From NCBI GenBank assembly GCA_964019155.1, contig OZ025244.1:39743545-39807544 (forward strand): a stretch of 64,000 bases of DNA, written 5' to 3'. Both the position numbers and the translations under genes were made by a program. The stretch comes from Osedax fenrisi (taxonomy: Eukaryota > Annelida > Polychaeta > Sabellida > Siboglinidae). Shown in pieces: positions 1 through 10,573 of this stretch. The notes below the pieces were generated by a model. That model did no database searches. It saw only the letters and a program-made list of their open reading frames with translations, and had not been told where the DNA came from. How positions within the stretch are numbered: position 1 is the stretch's first letter; each line of letters begins with the position of its first letter.

Positions 1-164
1 AGATAGGAACTCCCTGTGTATATATACGTGTATATACGTGTGTATTTAAATAAAACATTGAGATTGAAAATAACTTACATATTTACTCTGAAAAGAAAAG
101 ATACCTAGAAAAAAGAGAGATAAGATAAGAAGAGTAACTTCCTGTATATATTATTTATTTTAAT

Positions 165-353
165 TTTTGGTGGAGGCCTATCATCCCATATATAGTTCCT
201 ATATGAAATTAGATGAAGTTTTAACTTATAACCATATGGCTATAATGTCCCTTCGAATCCACTATTATGTTAAGTCATCCATATTTTTGCGGATCATTTA
301 TTTATACACAATTATACTATATGGTCACTTATAACTATTATATAACATTTTGA
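165..353 (-). mobile_element. tRNA-SINE fragment (copy E, 5'-truncated)
   Basis: Minus-strand copy of the SINE family seen at 3060, 3404, 19625, 26070, 29548 and 43398. It keeps the 3' half: the tail side (GGTGGAG, then a diverged CCATCCAGGAAC), the AACTTCATCTAA box, the CCCTTCGAA box and the ACACAATTATA box. The tRNA-like head is missing, so it is truncated at about 353. It is more diverged than the other copies and therefore probably older. Confidence 0.75.
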
Positions 354-739
354 GAGAGAGAAATTAATTTACTCACAACTTACTTGAAAAATACTGTAAT
401 CTGAGAAAGAAAAGAGAGCGAGATAACATATAAAGAAAGAAATATAAGAGATATGGAAAGGGGATCAGTTCATGTGATATATTGACTATGTATTATTTAA
501 TTATCTATAGATAATATTTTGTATATAAAATATTAAATTAAATTAAAAAAACCGGCATAAATGTAAAAGAACCGTCGTTATTTTGAAGTGTTTCAGAAAA
601 CAATAAACCTGAAAAGAATACACTGTAATGTTTAATAACTATATATATATAAGTACTCGCACTTCTTCTACATATTTTCTAATTCATCTCAATAGACTCA
701 TAAAGTATATTCATTAATAATTCTCTCTCTACTGTAAAC
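354..739. other. AT-rich spacer with GA-rich stretch
   Basis: No gene recognised. It opens with purine-rich GAGAGA and AAGAAAGAGAG blocks (about 354-450), then plain AT-rich sequence. Confidence 0.5.
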
Positions 740-2440
740 GATCTACGCATGCATGACACAACCTTCCATCTGACCCCTGCCTATCTATAGATACATGTAT
801 ACGTATACCTTCAACGTTAACCCTTCTTGTCATACATGTTCTCCCGATATTATCGTCAACTCACTAAACTCCTACTATGTTTCACCCTGCATTCACCCTC
901 AATAATATAATATCACTTACTCAAAAACAAACCTTGTTCCAAGTTCCTTATGAAATTGTCGCCGATATCCCATATACCATTATTAATAATATATTATAAA
1001 TATTTTTATTCAAGCAACTTATCAACCGCTTAAATACATATAATCTTTTTAACCCATTTCAAAACGCTTTTCGTAAGGGTCAATTGACTGAAACAGCTCT
1101 CCTCCGTATTAATGATACAATATTGCCTAAATTAAATATTAACACTTGTTTTCGGCTAATAATATTTAACCTTTCACCTATGCTTCATACCCTATACCAT
1201 AACCTACTAATCTCGCGGCTTACTATGATGTGAATATCTTACATAGTAATATAATAGTTTATTTATTATAAACTGTATAATCTCTCTTGATAGATAAACT
1301 CCACCTTCCTATTTCTACAATGCTAATCCTCGGTGATGTATTATAGGTCCCTCCCTCTCTTTGTTATACCCGTCCTATTGATGGTATCATTACGTGACAC
1401 TTTCCGAATATCCACTTCCCATATAGTTATATATAACTAGTATACTACCCATATAGTTATACTACCCATATACCATATGTTTGCTGATTATATTCGTCTG
1501 TTTAACTTTTACCCATTACCTGAGTACCTTACCTATCCCGTAGCGTTGGGCCGTATGCCCTAGGGTAGGGGCGCTGATGAATCGCTCACCATTTTACCCA
1601 TACATTATCATAATACTTTTAACTCTGAATTAATTAATTTGGCGACGATTATGACTTCTCTATAGATTATTATAATATACTATTAATGTATATCTCAAAT
1701 ACTATTGTAGTTATATACTTCTGATAGTTATTTTTTCAAATTTTACTCTAAATAACACGAATATATCATAATTTATTCCAAAAATCTAGAACGTTAAATT
1801 ATCCTTCGAGTCACATACGATCCATAACACAAATCCTCAACTTCCATCTATCCAGAATTTAAAATACGTAACTCACCTTCCAGAACCTTCCAGAACCATC
1901 ACGAATACACTAATCAACGCTAATGTACTATCCCGAGTCGACTCTTGTTATTCCTTAATTAACCCATTTCCGGATAAATCTGATTAGCAATTTTAAATAT
2001 GGATATTATGAAACGTGTTTCAATATGAATACCTAACTTATACGATGTACATACCACTATGTCACAACTTCTCATCATTCATCTCACACGTCGTACGTGG
2101 CTATAGTGGCTACCCTTCTCCCTCGGATGTAAACTATTTGTCCTCTCCCTATATAATAAATCGATATATTATGTCAACCTCAACTATAACTAACATATAA
2201 CTCAATAACCTACCATAGGTAATCCCATTTACTTCAGCTCATTACCAATATGTTCCTTATCTCGAGATAGATCTGGGGGGATCCCACAAATTCAGCAACA
2301 TATCTCTAAATTCTAGATATTTTATAATTCCGGTCCCATGGGATCTATTGAATTCCGTGTCATAATTAATACCATAGTAAGGGAAATGGGTAATCTGACC
2401 AGTTATAGATAATGTTGAATAACTTTATGAATATCATTAA
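740..2440 (+). pseudogene. Decayed L2/CR1-type LINE reverse transcriptase
   Basis: Translating across frames, degenerate reverse-transcriptase landmarks appear in the right order. At about 1020-1170 there is a FQNAFRKGQLTETALL-like block (compare the family's QSGFRKxHSTETAL). At about 1330 a GDVLGPLLF-like block matches the PQGSVLGPLLF motif, and at about 1490 an altered catalytic box reads FADYIRLF (normally YADD). At about 1900-1975 a NANVLSRVDSCYSL block matches the xxLSRLDYCNSLL motif, followed at about 2110 by WLPF and at about 2320 by PWDLLNS, matching the C-terminal APxLWNxLP. Every frame carries stops and the catalytic box is damaged, so it cannot code. The limits are approximate and the 5' part before the reverse transcriptase is not recognisable. 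Confidence 0.7.
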
Positions 2441-3012
2441 AGATTCAATACATTTTCAATATAGATATATATTATTATATTGAATAGGATGACTTATTTT
2501 TTTCATTTTAGCTGTCATAATTGAATGTATACTGACTAGAATAGTCTACATGGTTAATGTATTCTCTATATAGAGTAATACATTACTTATATATATTAAA
2601 TGAATATATATATATATATTTCTATAGATAGATAGGTATGAAGGACATACGTAATGTGTCCTCGAGCCATTAACTCCGTCCGCAGCAAGTAGGTATCATG
2701 TGACAATACGTCGATATCAGGTTAAAAGTCTATATATAGATTTACTACAGTAAGTTAACCACACCCCTAAAAGTGGGAGGTACCGTCTATAAATATAATA
2801 GATGTAGAACCAGTGGCGATGCAGTAGCGATGCGTGTTGCAACTGTCATGCGCAGTGTCGTGTCACGTGATGTCCTCCTATGTCCTCCCGCGAACGTTAA
2901 TCTAATACACATGCAAAGTGATTAGTACACACATTCGTATCGCCTTACTGGCTTTCCACTGACCATATATAATCAGTGAAAATCATTTCCATATAGAGTA
3001 ATGGGTGTCCTA

Positions 3013-3015
<3 letters not shown>
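2441..3015. other. AT-rich spacer
   Basis: No gene seen. It holds short TATA runs near 2600 and a slightly GC-richer patch at 2640-2960, with no convincing reading frame. Confidence 0.4.

Positions 3016-3059
<44 letters not shown>
3016..3059. repeat. (TA)n microsatellite
   Basis: Uninterrupted AT dinucleotide array of about 22 units. It abuts the 5' edge of the SINE at 3060. Confidence 0.95.
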
Positions 3060-3061
<2 letters not shown>

Positions 3062-3315
3062 TTCAAGCCTCGTCCGGACCATTACTTTTTTTATAAAATG
3101 GGTCTTAAAATATTATTTAGAAGTGATCTTATATAATTGTGTATAAATAAATGATCGGCTCTCGTTAAAACCATGGATTCCTTAACATGAGAGCGGCTTC
3201 GAAGGGACATTATAGCCATGTACGCCGTACATTGTACGGTTATAAGTGATAACTTCATCTAAGTTCCTGGATGGGATGAAAAGACTCTACCAAATAAATA
3301 TAACAATAACAATAT
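3060..3315 (+). mobile_element. tRNA-derived SINE (copy A)
   Basis: It starts at a polymerase III box-B-like GGTTCAAGCC and continues with CTCGTCCGGACC. The family body follows (GGTCTTAAAATATTATTTAG, ATGATCGGCTCTCGTTAAA, GAGCGGCTTCGAAGGGACAT, AACTTCATCTAAGTTCCTGG, ATGGGATGAAAAGACT), then an AATAACAATA-type tail. Box A is missing, so the 5' end is lost at the (TA)n array. It carries a small insertion near 3215 (GTACGCCGTACATTGTACG) not seen in other copies. It faces copy B tail to tail. Confidence 0.85.
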
Positions 3316-3403
3316 ATATATATATATATATAACTCCCGATATCTCAGAATTTAAGAGACCGAATGTATCTGAGATATCGAATATTCTTACATGTATTTT
3401 TTT

Positions 3404-3690
3404 TATTATTATTTGGTGGAGTCCTTTCATCCCATCCAGGAACTTAGATGAAGTTTTCACTTATAACCATATATGGCTCTAATGTCCCTTCGAAGCCGCT
3501 CTCATGTTAATGCATTCATGGTTTTAACGAGAGCCGATCATTTATTTATACACAATTATATAAGATCACTTCTAAATAATATTTTAAGACCCATTTTATA
3601 AAATTAATTAATGGTCCGGACGAGGCTCGAAGCCGTGTCCTACTGCTTGTGTGTCTACATAGGTTTATAACCAAACTAAAACTAATAAAA
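3404..3690 (-). mobile_element. tRNA-derived SINE (copy B)
   Basis: Minus-strand copy including the tRNA-like head. Read on the minus strand there is a box-A-like TAGTTTGGTT near 3680, box B GGCTTCGAGCC near 3633, then the family body and a tail (GGATGGGATGAAAGGACT, CCACCAAATAATAATAAA) near 3405. Copies A and B share a variant (TTTATAAAATGGGTC after the GGACCATT box) that copies C and D replace with CAAATAGGTC. A and B are therefore one subfamily, or one derives from the other by an inverted duplication. Confidence 0.85.
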
Positions 3691-4214
3691 GGTATAGGAC
3701 ATTGAGTTGACCATATATATAATACTATGTTTAATATATATAAAATACTAATAACTATATAAATATTGCCCGTTATTTTTTTCCTGTTATTTTTACCGTT
3801 ATTTTTTTTCCTGTTATTTTTTTCCAATCATAATTTAGAATTAGTAAGAATAATTAAATATTGTCAACATTTTATATTACTAAACTATACTATGTGCTAT
3901 ACCTAGTACTGATTACGTAATTAATATCTTAAACGTTTTATAGATAATTTGTATGTCAATATATAATTCATATTACTAATTTTATAATAAAATCGAAAAT
4001 ATAATTATAATAAATAATAAATATAACTTCATTATAAGGTTACATTATATCACTTAACCATACACTAGTAATATTATGTATATCTAACAGATTATATATA
4101 TATATTTATATTTCCATTATAATACGGTACTCCGTAATATATTATATAATATAGTATTATAATAAAAAGGTAAATTGACGTATACATATCATAAATATAT
4201 TTATCTAACAACTA

Positions 4215-4274
<60 letters not shown>

Positions 4275-4734
4275 GTTGTTTTATTTCATAGTTAGATAGG
4301 TCATATATGATGCATAGTTATTATCATTACTATTCTATATTATATAATACAATAGTATTTGGATCTATATCGATAATATATATATAATTATGTAATTATT
4401 TATCTTTGTTTATAATAGTTATGATGACCTATCGACTATAATAGAAAACAACAATATATGTATAATACCTATAGGTAATTATATTATATATATAATACAA
4501 AACAGGTAAATTGATCAAATATATTCAATACATTAGTTTAATAATATTCTATGTATACATACAAATAATAGGCATACTTATATAAAGTTATATTTAATGA
4601 TATATTATCTTAATAGTTATATATCACTATGTATAATAGCTCAAATTGTAAATGGGCGTATTATAATGAGTTCATAATATAAATGGGCGTATTTATCATA
4701 TCATGTGATAAATACACCATCAGTATTTAGGTTA
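3691..4734. other. AT-rich spacer with TGTTATTTTTTCC repeats and (TA)n
   Basis: No gene. At 3770-3828 a short tandem of TGTTATTTTTTTCC-like units occurs. A (TA)n array lies at about 4216-4274, and an ATAAATGGGCGTATT motif is repeated at about 4648-4698. Confidence 0.5.
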
Positions 4735-5060
4735 TAATTATAACACGCCAGAATAGCACCGACGCTAAATAGCGACTACCTTCTACTATCGGTGTCGATC
4801 ACGTGCTGATCACGTGTACGTAACATGACGTCACCGGTGACACCCGACACCTATTGTATTACGGTAATCGTCCGTAGCGATCTCGGACACAATGGTGGTC
4901 CAGGTAGCGGTGGTCAAGGCGAACAATAGAAGTGGCCACGGGCGATATAACGCACGCCTCTATGCACCTGTGACTCGCACACACCATATTGCGTAATACT
5001 ATGATGCAATCACAGCGTAGCCTAGCGGATATTGTCGCACCATGGGCCATATTATTCTAT
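4735..5060. promoter_or_regulatory. GC-richer island with E-boxes and CRE
   Basis: This block is visibly richer in G, C and CpG than its surroundings. It holds CACGTG E-boxes at 4800-4805 and 4811-4816, a full CRE palindrome TGACGTCA at 4826-4833 and the overlapping 12-bp palindrome GTCACCGGTGAC at 4830-4841. These are consensus sites for bHLH and CREB/ATF factors. No adjacent coding exon was found, so a promoter or enhancer role is inference. Similar islands lie at 11750, 17360 and 25480. Confidence 0.3.
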
Positions 5061-5131
5061 GCGATATTTTACTATTTTTGATAAATCGAACGTCGATCGC
5101 ATACGTTAAAACTTGAAAAAAAATTGTAAGC

Positions 5132-5132
<1 letters not shown>

Positions 5133-5208
<76 letters not shown>
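5133..5208. repeat. (TA)n microsatellite
   Basis: About 38 uninterrupted AT dinucleotides, one of the longest such arrays in the window. Confidence 0.95.
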
Positions 5209-5209
<1 letters not shown>

Positions 5210-5418
5210 TATATAATATATTATACCTTATTTAAACTTAAAATATTAACCTAAATTCACTTTCTCATACCGAAATGTAAACATCTATTACTTGTATGTG
5301 TGTGTGTTTATGTTATATTGAAAATATTCCATTTTATTTTGAAACTCATTAGACGAACGTTATATAATCTACTAAATAAAAGGTGACTTCAAAAAAATAT
5401 TGTCTTCTAATAAATATC

Positions 5419-5763
5419 AATAATTATTATTATTATTATTTAAATATGTCCTATAGGACATCTATGATATACACTATATATATATATATATATTAAGATT
5501 AATTCCGAAGATAAATTGACATCCGAAATATAAATAAATAATGAACCACTTAAAATTGTTGACACATTCAAATACTTAGGAGCAATCATCGAATTATTAT
5601 TATTATTATTTAAATATGTCCTATAGGACATCTATGATATACACTATATATATATATATATATATTTAGATTAATTCCGAATGTAAATTTACATCCGAAA
5701 TATAAATAAATAATGAACCACTTAAAATTGTTGACACATTCAAATACTTAGGAGCAATCATCG
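5419..5763. repeat. Tandem duplication of about 172 bp (LINE start plus microsatellite)
   Basis: Two head-to-tail copies (about 5419-5590 and 5591-5763). Each runs from an ATT trinucleotide tract through GTCCTATAGGACATCTATGA, a (TA)n tract and LINE coding sequence (ACACATTCAAATACTTAGGA) to the GCAATCATCGA point. They are nearly identical apart from the (TA)n length and a few bases around the TTAATTCCGAA stretch, so the duplication looks recent. Confidence 0.85.
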
Positions 5764-6390
5764 ACGATAAAGGTTCAAAGACCGAAATAAAAGCTAGAAA
5801 AGGATAGGTGGTAGCAGCTTTATCTAAACTAAATATTATATGGAACGATAACTCACTATAGTATACAACTGAAATTGAAAATGAAACTTATGCTATCATT
5901 AGTCAGCTCAATATTCTTATATACATGTGAAACATGGAATATAACCAAAGAATTGCAAGGAAAAATAAGAGCGCTAGAAATGAGATGTTTAAGAAGATTA
6001 CTGAATATACCTACGGAGAAATAATTACTAATATTGAATTAAGAAGTATAGTAACCCGTGAAATTGACCCTCACTCTGAATTACTAGAAATGGTCATTAC
6101 GAAAAAGTTAAAATGGTTTGGTCATGTAATAAGATCTAATACTATGTCTAAAACACTTCTCAAATGTACTATTGGTGGTAAAAGAAGGAGAAGGTGGCCC
6201 AAAATGGAATGGCAAGATAATATCGTGAATGAACCGGTCTTGGGTTGGAATAAGCCATGTTAAGAACGAAAAATAAAGAAGGATGGAAGACAATTAATTT
6301 TCTTTAACAATTGTTAAGAAATCAACTGCGCCCCTACGGCATCCACATGCTATGGAATAGTAAAAAGGTAAAAGTAATATATATTTATAT
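5500..6390 (+). pseudogene. RTE-type LINE, 3' fragment of reverse transcriptase
   Basis: Contains the C-terminal part of an RTE-clade polyprotein: the FKYLGAIIDDKGSKTEI block, then a SIFLYTCETWNIT block, ALEMRCLRRLLNIP, and an open stretch at 5934-6263 with KKLKWFGHVIRS, GKRRRRWPKMEWQDNI and GWKTI. These match the RTE pattern KYLGAxxxxKGS, SIFLYxCETWTLT, MRCLRRLLxI, KLKWxGHVxR and RQxxRWEDNI. Several stops and frameshifts (near 5805, 5862, 6010) prevent translation. The 3' end, near 6345-6378, has the GTAAAAGTAA-like tail of this clade. The 5' part is lost at the tandem duplication. Confidence 0.85.
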
Positions 6391-6395
6391 AAATA

Positions 6396-6575
6396 CAGTA
6401 AATCCCGCTAACTAAGAACCCCCGAATTCGGAATACTTCTTAAGAATCATACGTTTTATGAGCCTAGTTTGTTTTGTATCCACATAAATAAATATAAGCA
6501 TACTTTATATATTTAAGAAACTAGATATATCAGACACATTTTGTTCTTCGAGTCTGAGTTATCGGGAGTTGATGG
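6396..6575. mobile_element. Pogo/Tigger-like MITE, 180 bp
   Basis: The left end CAGTAAATCCCGCTAACT and the reverse complement of the right end, CCATCAACTCCCGATAACTC, form imperfect terminal inverted repeats (CAxxAAxTCCCGxTAACT). A TA dinucleotide flanks both ends (6394-6395, 6576-6577), as in Tc1/mariner/pogo elements. There is no coding capacity. The TIR resembles those at 8016 and 26345. Confidence 0.75.
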
Positions 6576-6886
6576 TATATATTCAAATATAATTTATAAA
6601 TTTTGTTATATCTGTCATATTTTTACTGTTATTTTTTATCCGTTCATTTATTACATTTATTTTGTTTCTTGATTCTTACTACTGAATAATGGAATTACTA
6701 AGATTACAGATAATAGTGTATTTACTAAAGTGAAATACTTTACATCAATAGGGGAGTGGTGTGGGCCAACCCTCCCCTATTATTAATATATAGTATTTAC
6801 ACCTATATAATTTACATATGATTTAGCACACGGCCAATCAACAATATATTTACTAAACCAATTAAGGAAATTATTAAGTCTATTAC

Positions 6887-6938
<52 letters not shown>

Positions 6939-7620
6939 CTATAATAACAAAATCTCCGAAACCATAACCTAACCGGGTGCAATACGAGATGCAGCTTTAT
7001 AATGTATCGCTGCTAGCCCCTTATACAGATATCATTAGCTGCTATAGTTATACATGCGCGAGCTATCTAATTAAGTAATATAGAGTGTTAATATAAAGTG
7101 ATTATTGCATGTAATAGAGTCACGTTGACTTCTCTTAGCTCTCGACACGATAGGAGATCCGAGTGTCATCGTGTCCTGATAGCGTATGTCCTTATAGCGT
7201 ATGGCATACAGACGACATATAAACATAATAATTATTATAAGTAATTAAAGTTATAACTAATAAGTAATAATAATTATTATAAGTAGAAGACTTTTTTGTC
7301 ACTCTTTTTGTTGTATATCATGTTATGTATGTTGATTTCTCACTAAAAATGTAGGACCTCACCATATATGGTAATACACGAAAGTATGGAAGAGAAATGT
7401 ACACGAGGGTATGCCCTATATATAACAGAACAGGTGATATGGTAAATATGTAGGTAATTAGCAACCAGAACAGGTGGAAACGTAGACAGTTGGACAAGGT
7501 TACATTTACGTTGCACTGTATTCAGTTTTCTATCTGATCAACTGTCCTATAGTATACTATAACCATCACACGCTTCTATAGGATCTCTATCTTATAGGAT
7601 CTCTATCATATATGATCTCT
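6576..7620. other. Spacer with G/C-rich hairpin and (TA)n
   Basis: No gene recognised. A 10-bp perfect stem (AATAGGGGAG / CTCCCCTATT) lies at 6747-6756 and 6772-6781. A (TA)n array occupies 6890-6937. At 7575-7640 short near-repeats of TATAGGATCTCTATC occur. Confidence 0.5.
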
Positions 7621-7659
7621 ATGGAGATTCTATAGAATGTTGGCGATAGGCGCGGGTGC

Positions 7660-7752
7660 TCTATATCGGTTGCTATGGTAACTAACATGAAGTATCTCAC
7701 CGGTTGCTATGGTAACTAAGGCGCGCGCCGAACGGTTTCTATGGTAACTAAC
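7660..7752. promoter_or_regulatory. Triplicated RFX X-box-like motif
   Basis: Three copies match the RFX X-box consensus GTHNYYATRRNAAC exactly: GTTGCTATGGTAAC at 7669-7682 and 7703-7716, and GTTTCTATGGTAAC at 7735-7748. They belong to a degenerate tandem unit of about 33 bp that also includes the end of the neighbouring exon (AACTAACRTGAAGT). The third copy ends three bases before the minus-strand splice donor. RFX binding is inferred from the motif only. Confidence 0.45.
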
Positions 7753-7896
7753 GTGAAGTCTATCTTGCCGTCACCATCGGCATCGTAAGCGTGGAACACA
7801 CACTCGACGAACTGGAACGCGTCCCCCGTCTTGAACACAGCCTCGTACATTGACCGGAACTGCTTCTTGTCCATGTTACCGTTAGGACATCCCTTA
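7753..7896 (-). CDS. EF-hand exon of a neuronal calcium sensor-like protein (partial gene)
   Basis: One internal exon of 144 bases, read on the minus strand. It encodes 47 whole residues starting KGCPNGNMDKKQF and ending in the EF-hand loop DADGDGKIDF. The order CPxG, a KKQF helix, YEAVFKTGDAFQFVE, VFHAYD and a DxDxDG loop matches the start of the calcium sensor family (recoverin, hippocalcin, NCS-1): a degenerate first EF-hand followed by the first calcium-binding one. The loop supplies Asp at positions 1, 3 and 5 and Gly at 6; the closing Glu would lie in the next exon. The acceptor is CCAG just above 7896 and the donor GTTAGT lies at 7747-7752. No stops occur. No partner exons were found in the window, so it is either part of a gene with very long introns or an isolated remnant. 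Confidence 0.7.
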
Positions 7897-7964
7897 CTGG
7901 TGGCCGCAGTTCATGTATTAGGTAATGTATGTATGTATACTTATACTTATTTATACACATATAC

Positions 7965-7978
<14 letters not shown>

Positions 7979-8015
<37 letters not shown>
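7979..8015. repeat. (TA)n microsatellite
   Basis: TA array whose last TA is the target duplication of the MITE that starts at 8016. Confidence 0.9.
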
Positions 8016-8018
<3 letters not shown>

Positions 8019-8494
8019 TCAACTCCCTATAAGTCGGACTCGCAAGGGACCGGGAAAATTGTCTGATTTAGCGAGATGTTCGACTTATCCGAGATTCATA
8101 ATATCATGCAAATAAGACATGCGACGCGCAGCATGAGTTAAATGGTTACCAAAATGTGGAATTGTGCAACAATCAACAACATAACATATGGTATTCAATA
8201 ATATTACTTACTAAAATTATAATATACATCATTCAAACTAAACATTTCTGACATTTTATAAAAAGTCCTACTCAAGTAGGTATACTGGATAACTACTAGT
8301 ATACTGGATAATTATCCAGTATACAAATCATAAATTTTATATAATATGTGTCTGACTTATAGAAAAGTCCGACTTATCCAATCCAACTTATCCGACTTAT
8401 CCGATTAATTTAACATGGATCTAGATACAAATCCAACCAAACTAACTAAATGTGTCCGACTTATCGAGAATTCCGACTTACCGAGAGTTGACTG
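8016..8494. mobile_element. Pogo/Tigger-like MITE, 479 bp
   Basis: The left end CAGTCAACTCCCTATAAGTC and the reverse complement of the right end CAGTCAACTCTCGGTAAGTC are clear terminal inverted repeats of at least 20 bp. TA flanks both sides (8014-8015, 8495-8496). The subterminal word GTCCGACTTATC recurs several times at the right end and in inverted form at the left, which suggests transposase-binding repeats. An interior 26-bp perfect palindrome lies at 8299-8324. No transposase is encoded. Confidence 0.85.
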
Positions 8495-8496
8495 TA

Positions 8497-8945
8497 TATA
8501 TAACTATATTATTAATACAATATATTGTTATAATGAAGATTTCTCGTTGATATGTACCGGAACAGAAGTCGAAATTGCCTCCCCTGTTATATTCTATGAG
8601 GAGACAATGTATTCATGTTATTGTGAAAATGTGTGTTTATTTAGGTCTTTAGAATTTTCCGAGTGTTTTTTTTATGTAAGTTCTTGTTATTTTATTTTTA
8701 ATTTAAATGTTCCAACCGGTGTATCTACAATTTTTAATTTTATATTTTATTATTATTTTAAAAAGGAAATTAAAAAAGTAGAAATATTATTAAATTAAGT
8801 AAAATTTTAAAAATAAAATAATTTATATATATTTTTATTTTAATGTTCTTTATTTAAAATTATAAATTATATAAATACAACTAATGTTAACTAATGATAA
8901 CTTAATTTACGTATACCATATTATTTAAAGTACCTAATATTTGTG
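8497..8945. other. AT-rich spacer
   Basis: No gene. An open frame crosses the MITE boundary and continues here as low-complexity Phe/Tyr/Ile-rich sequence; it is not a believable protein. Confidence 0.4.
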
Positions 8946-8947
8946 TA

Positions 8948-9565
8948 TTAACGTCCAAAACAATCTTTAGGTCTTAAATATCAATATCAATCCTAAATAT
9001 CGTCCAAAACGGTATTGTAATAACGTTCAAAACAGTCTTTAGATAACGTACAATATGGTCTTATAATAACGTCCAAAATAATCTTTAAATAAAGTACAAT
9101 ATGGTCTTATAATAACGTCCAAAACAATCTTTATATAGCGTCAAAACGGTATTGTAATAACGTTCAAAACAGTCTTTAGATAACGTACAAAATGATATTG
9201 TAATAACGTTCAAAATAGTATTTAAATAACGTACAAAATAATATTATAATAACGTACAAAACTATCTTTAAATAACGTACAATACGGAATTATAATAACG
9301 TTCAAAATATTATTTAAATAACGTACAAATCCGTGTTATAATAACGTACAAAACTATATTTAAATAACGTACAATACGGTATTGCAATAACGTTCAAAAT
9401 ATTATTTAAATAACGTACAAAGCCGTATTATAATAACGTACAAAGCCAGCATATGTAATAACGTACAAAATTCATTTGAAATAAAAAAAAGTCATTTGTA
9501 CGTTATAAGGTACACTGAGGGGGACAAGCTTTGTACGTTATTAGAGATCATTGTGTACGTTATTT
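8948..9565. repeat. 46-bp dimeric tandem array (ATAACGTAC family) with inverted end
   Basis: About ten diverged copies of a 46-bp unit, itself a dimer of a 24-bp half (AATAACGTTCAAAACAGTCT plus TTAG) and a 22-bp half (ATAACGTACAATATGGTCTT plus AT). The array runs to about 9475. Three inverted GTACGTTAT copies follow, at about 9497, 9533 and 9555, around a GGGGGACAAGC patch. Direct copies closed by inverted ones resemble subterminal repeats of a DNA transposon, but no terminus was identified. Confidence 0.8.
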
Positions 9566-10103
9566 GTTAACAGTGTAGTTATAGTATTAATACAATAATT
9601 CAATTGAAATAAAATCACTATTATTATTTAATAATTTAAATAATGTTATTTAAAATCGTTATATTATATATGATGATGACGATGCTGATGATGATGACGA
9701 TGCTGTTATTATATACATATGTATAGTAGTGCGCATGTGTGCATTAACAGAATATTACATGAACAATTATAATTGTTTTATATATAAACAAAAATTAAAT
9801 AAATATATTTATTATATATATAAATAAAGATAACAAATTAATATATGAATATAAAAATAATAATTATTATAGAGTTTAAATAGTCTTGAATATTTTTATT
9901 TCATTGATAATAAGAAGTTTTCATGGGAGTTATTACATTCATTTGGAGCTACATAGTATGCATGTATACTACAGTTACTGTACAGTTACTATACTATAGT
10001 ACATACCTAAAGATGTACAATATGTGTATTATTATTTCGTAGTATTTCATATTAATAAGTAAACTTATGATGCCACTAAATCTCAATATTATAATATATA
10101 GCG

Positions 10104-10144
<41 letters not shown>

Positions 10145-10436
10145 TAACGTTTATGTGTGGTTTAATTTGCAAGTTGAGTCTAGCATCTGTATAAACGGGG
10201 CATTATAAATGCGGTATACCATATACTAGATATAGAGCTCTAGTATATGGTATACTAACTATATGGTATACTAACTATAGCTAGTAAAAAAAAGTAGTCT
10301 AATTGGCAGGGATTTCATTATTTTGCAACTATAGTTGAAACTCATCAAAAATCATGATTATAATTATTTATTATTTCATATATATATTAATATATATAAA
10401 TATATGTAAATTTCACATATGAGAATAATAGAAAAC

Positions 10437-10472
<36 letters not shown>

Positions 10473-10540
10473 TAAAATATAGTATGTGATAGTTATTTAT
10501 AGTTTTCTATGTATTCGTATAATTAACTTCGTTTATGTTT

Positions 10541-10573
<33 letters not shown>

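Noticed and set aside
4859..5050. 63-codon minus-strand frame in the first GC island
   Set aside because: No recognisable domain and no splice context; GC-rich islands yield such frames by chance.
8415..8798. 127-codon plus-strand frame
   Set aside because: It begins inside the pogo-like MITE and runs into low-complexity AT-rich DNA; no family resemblance.
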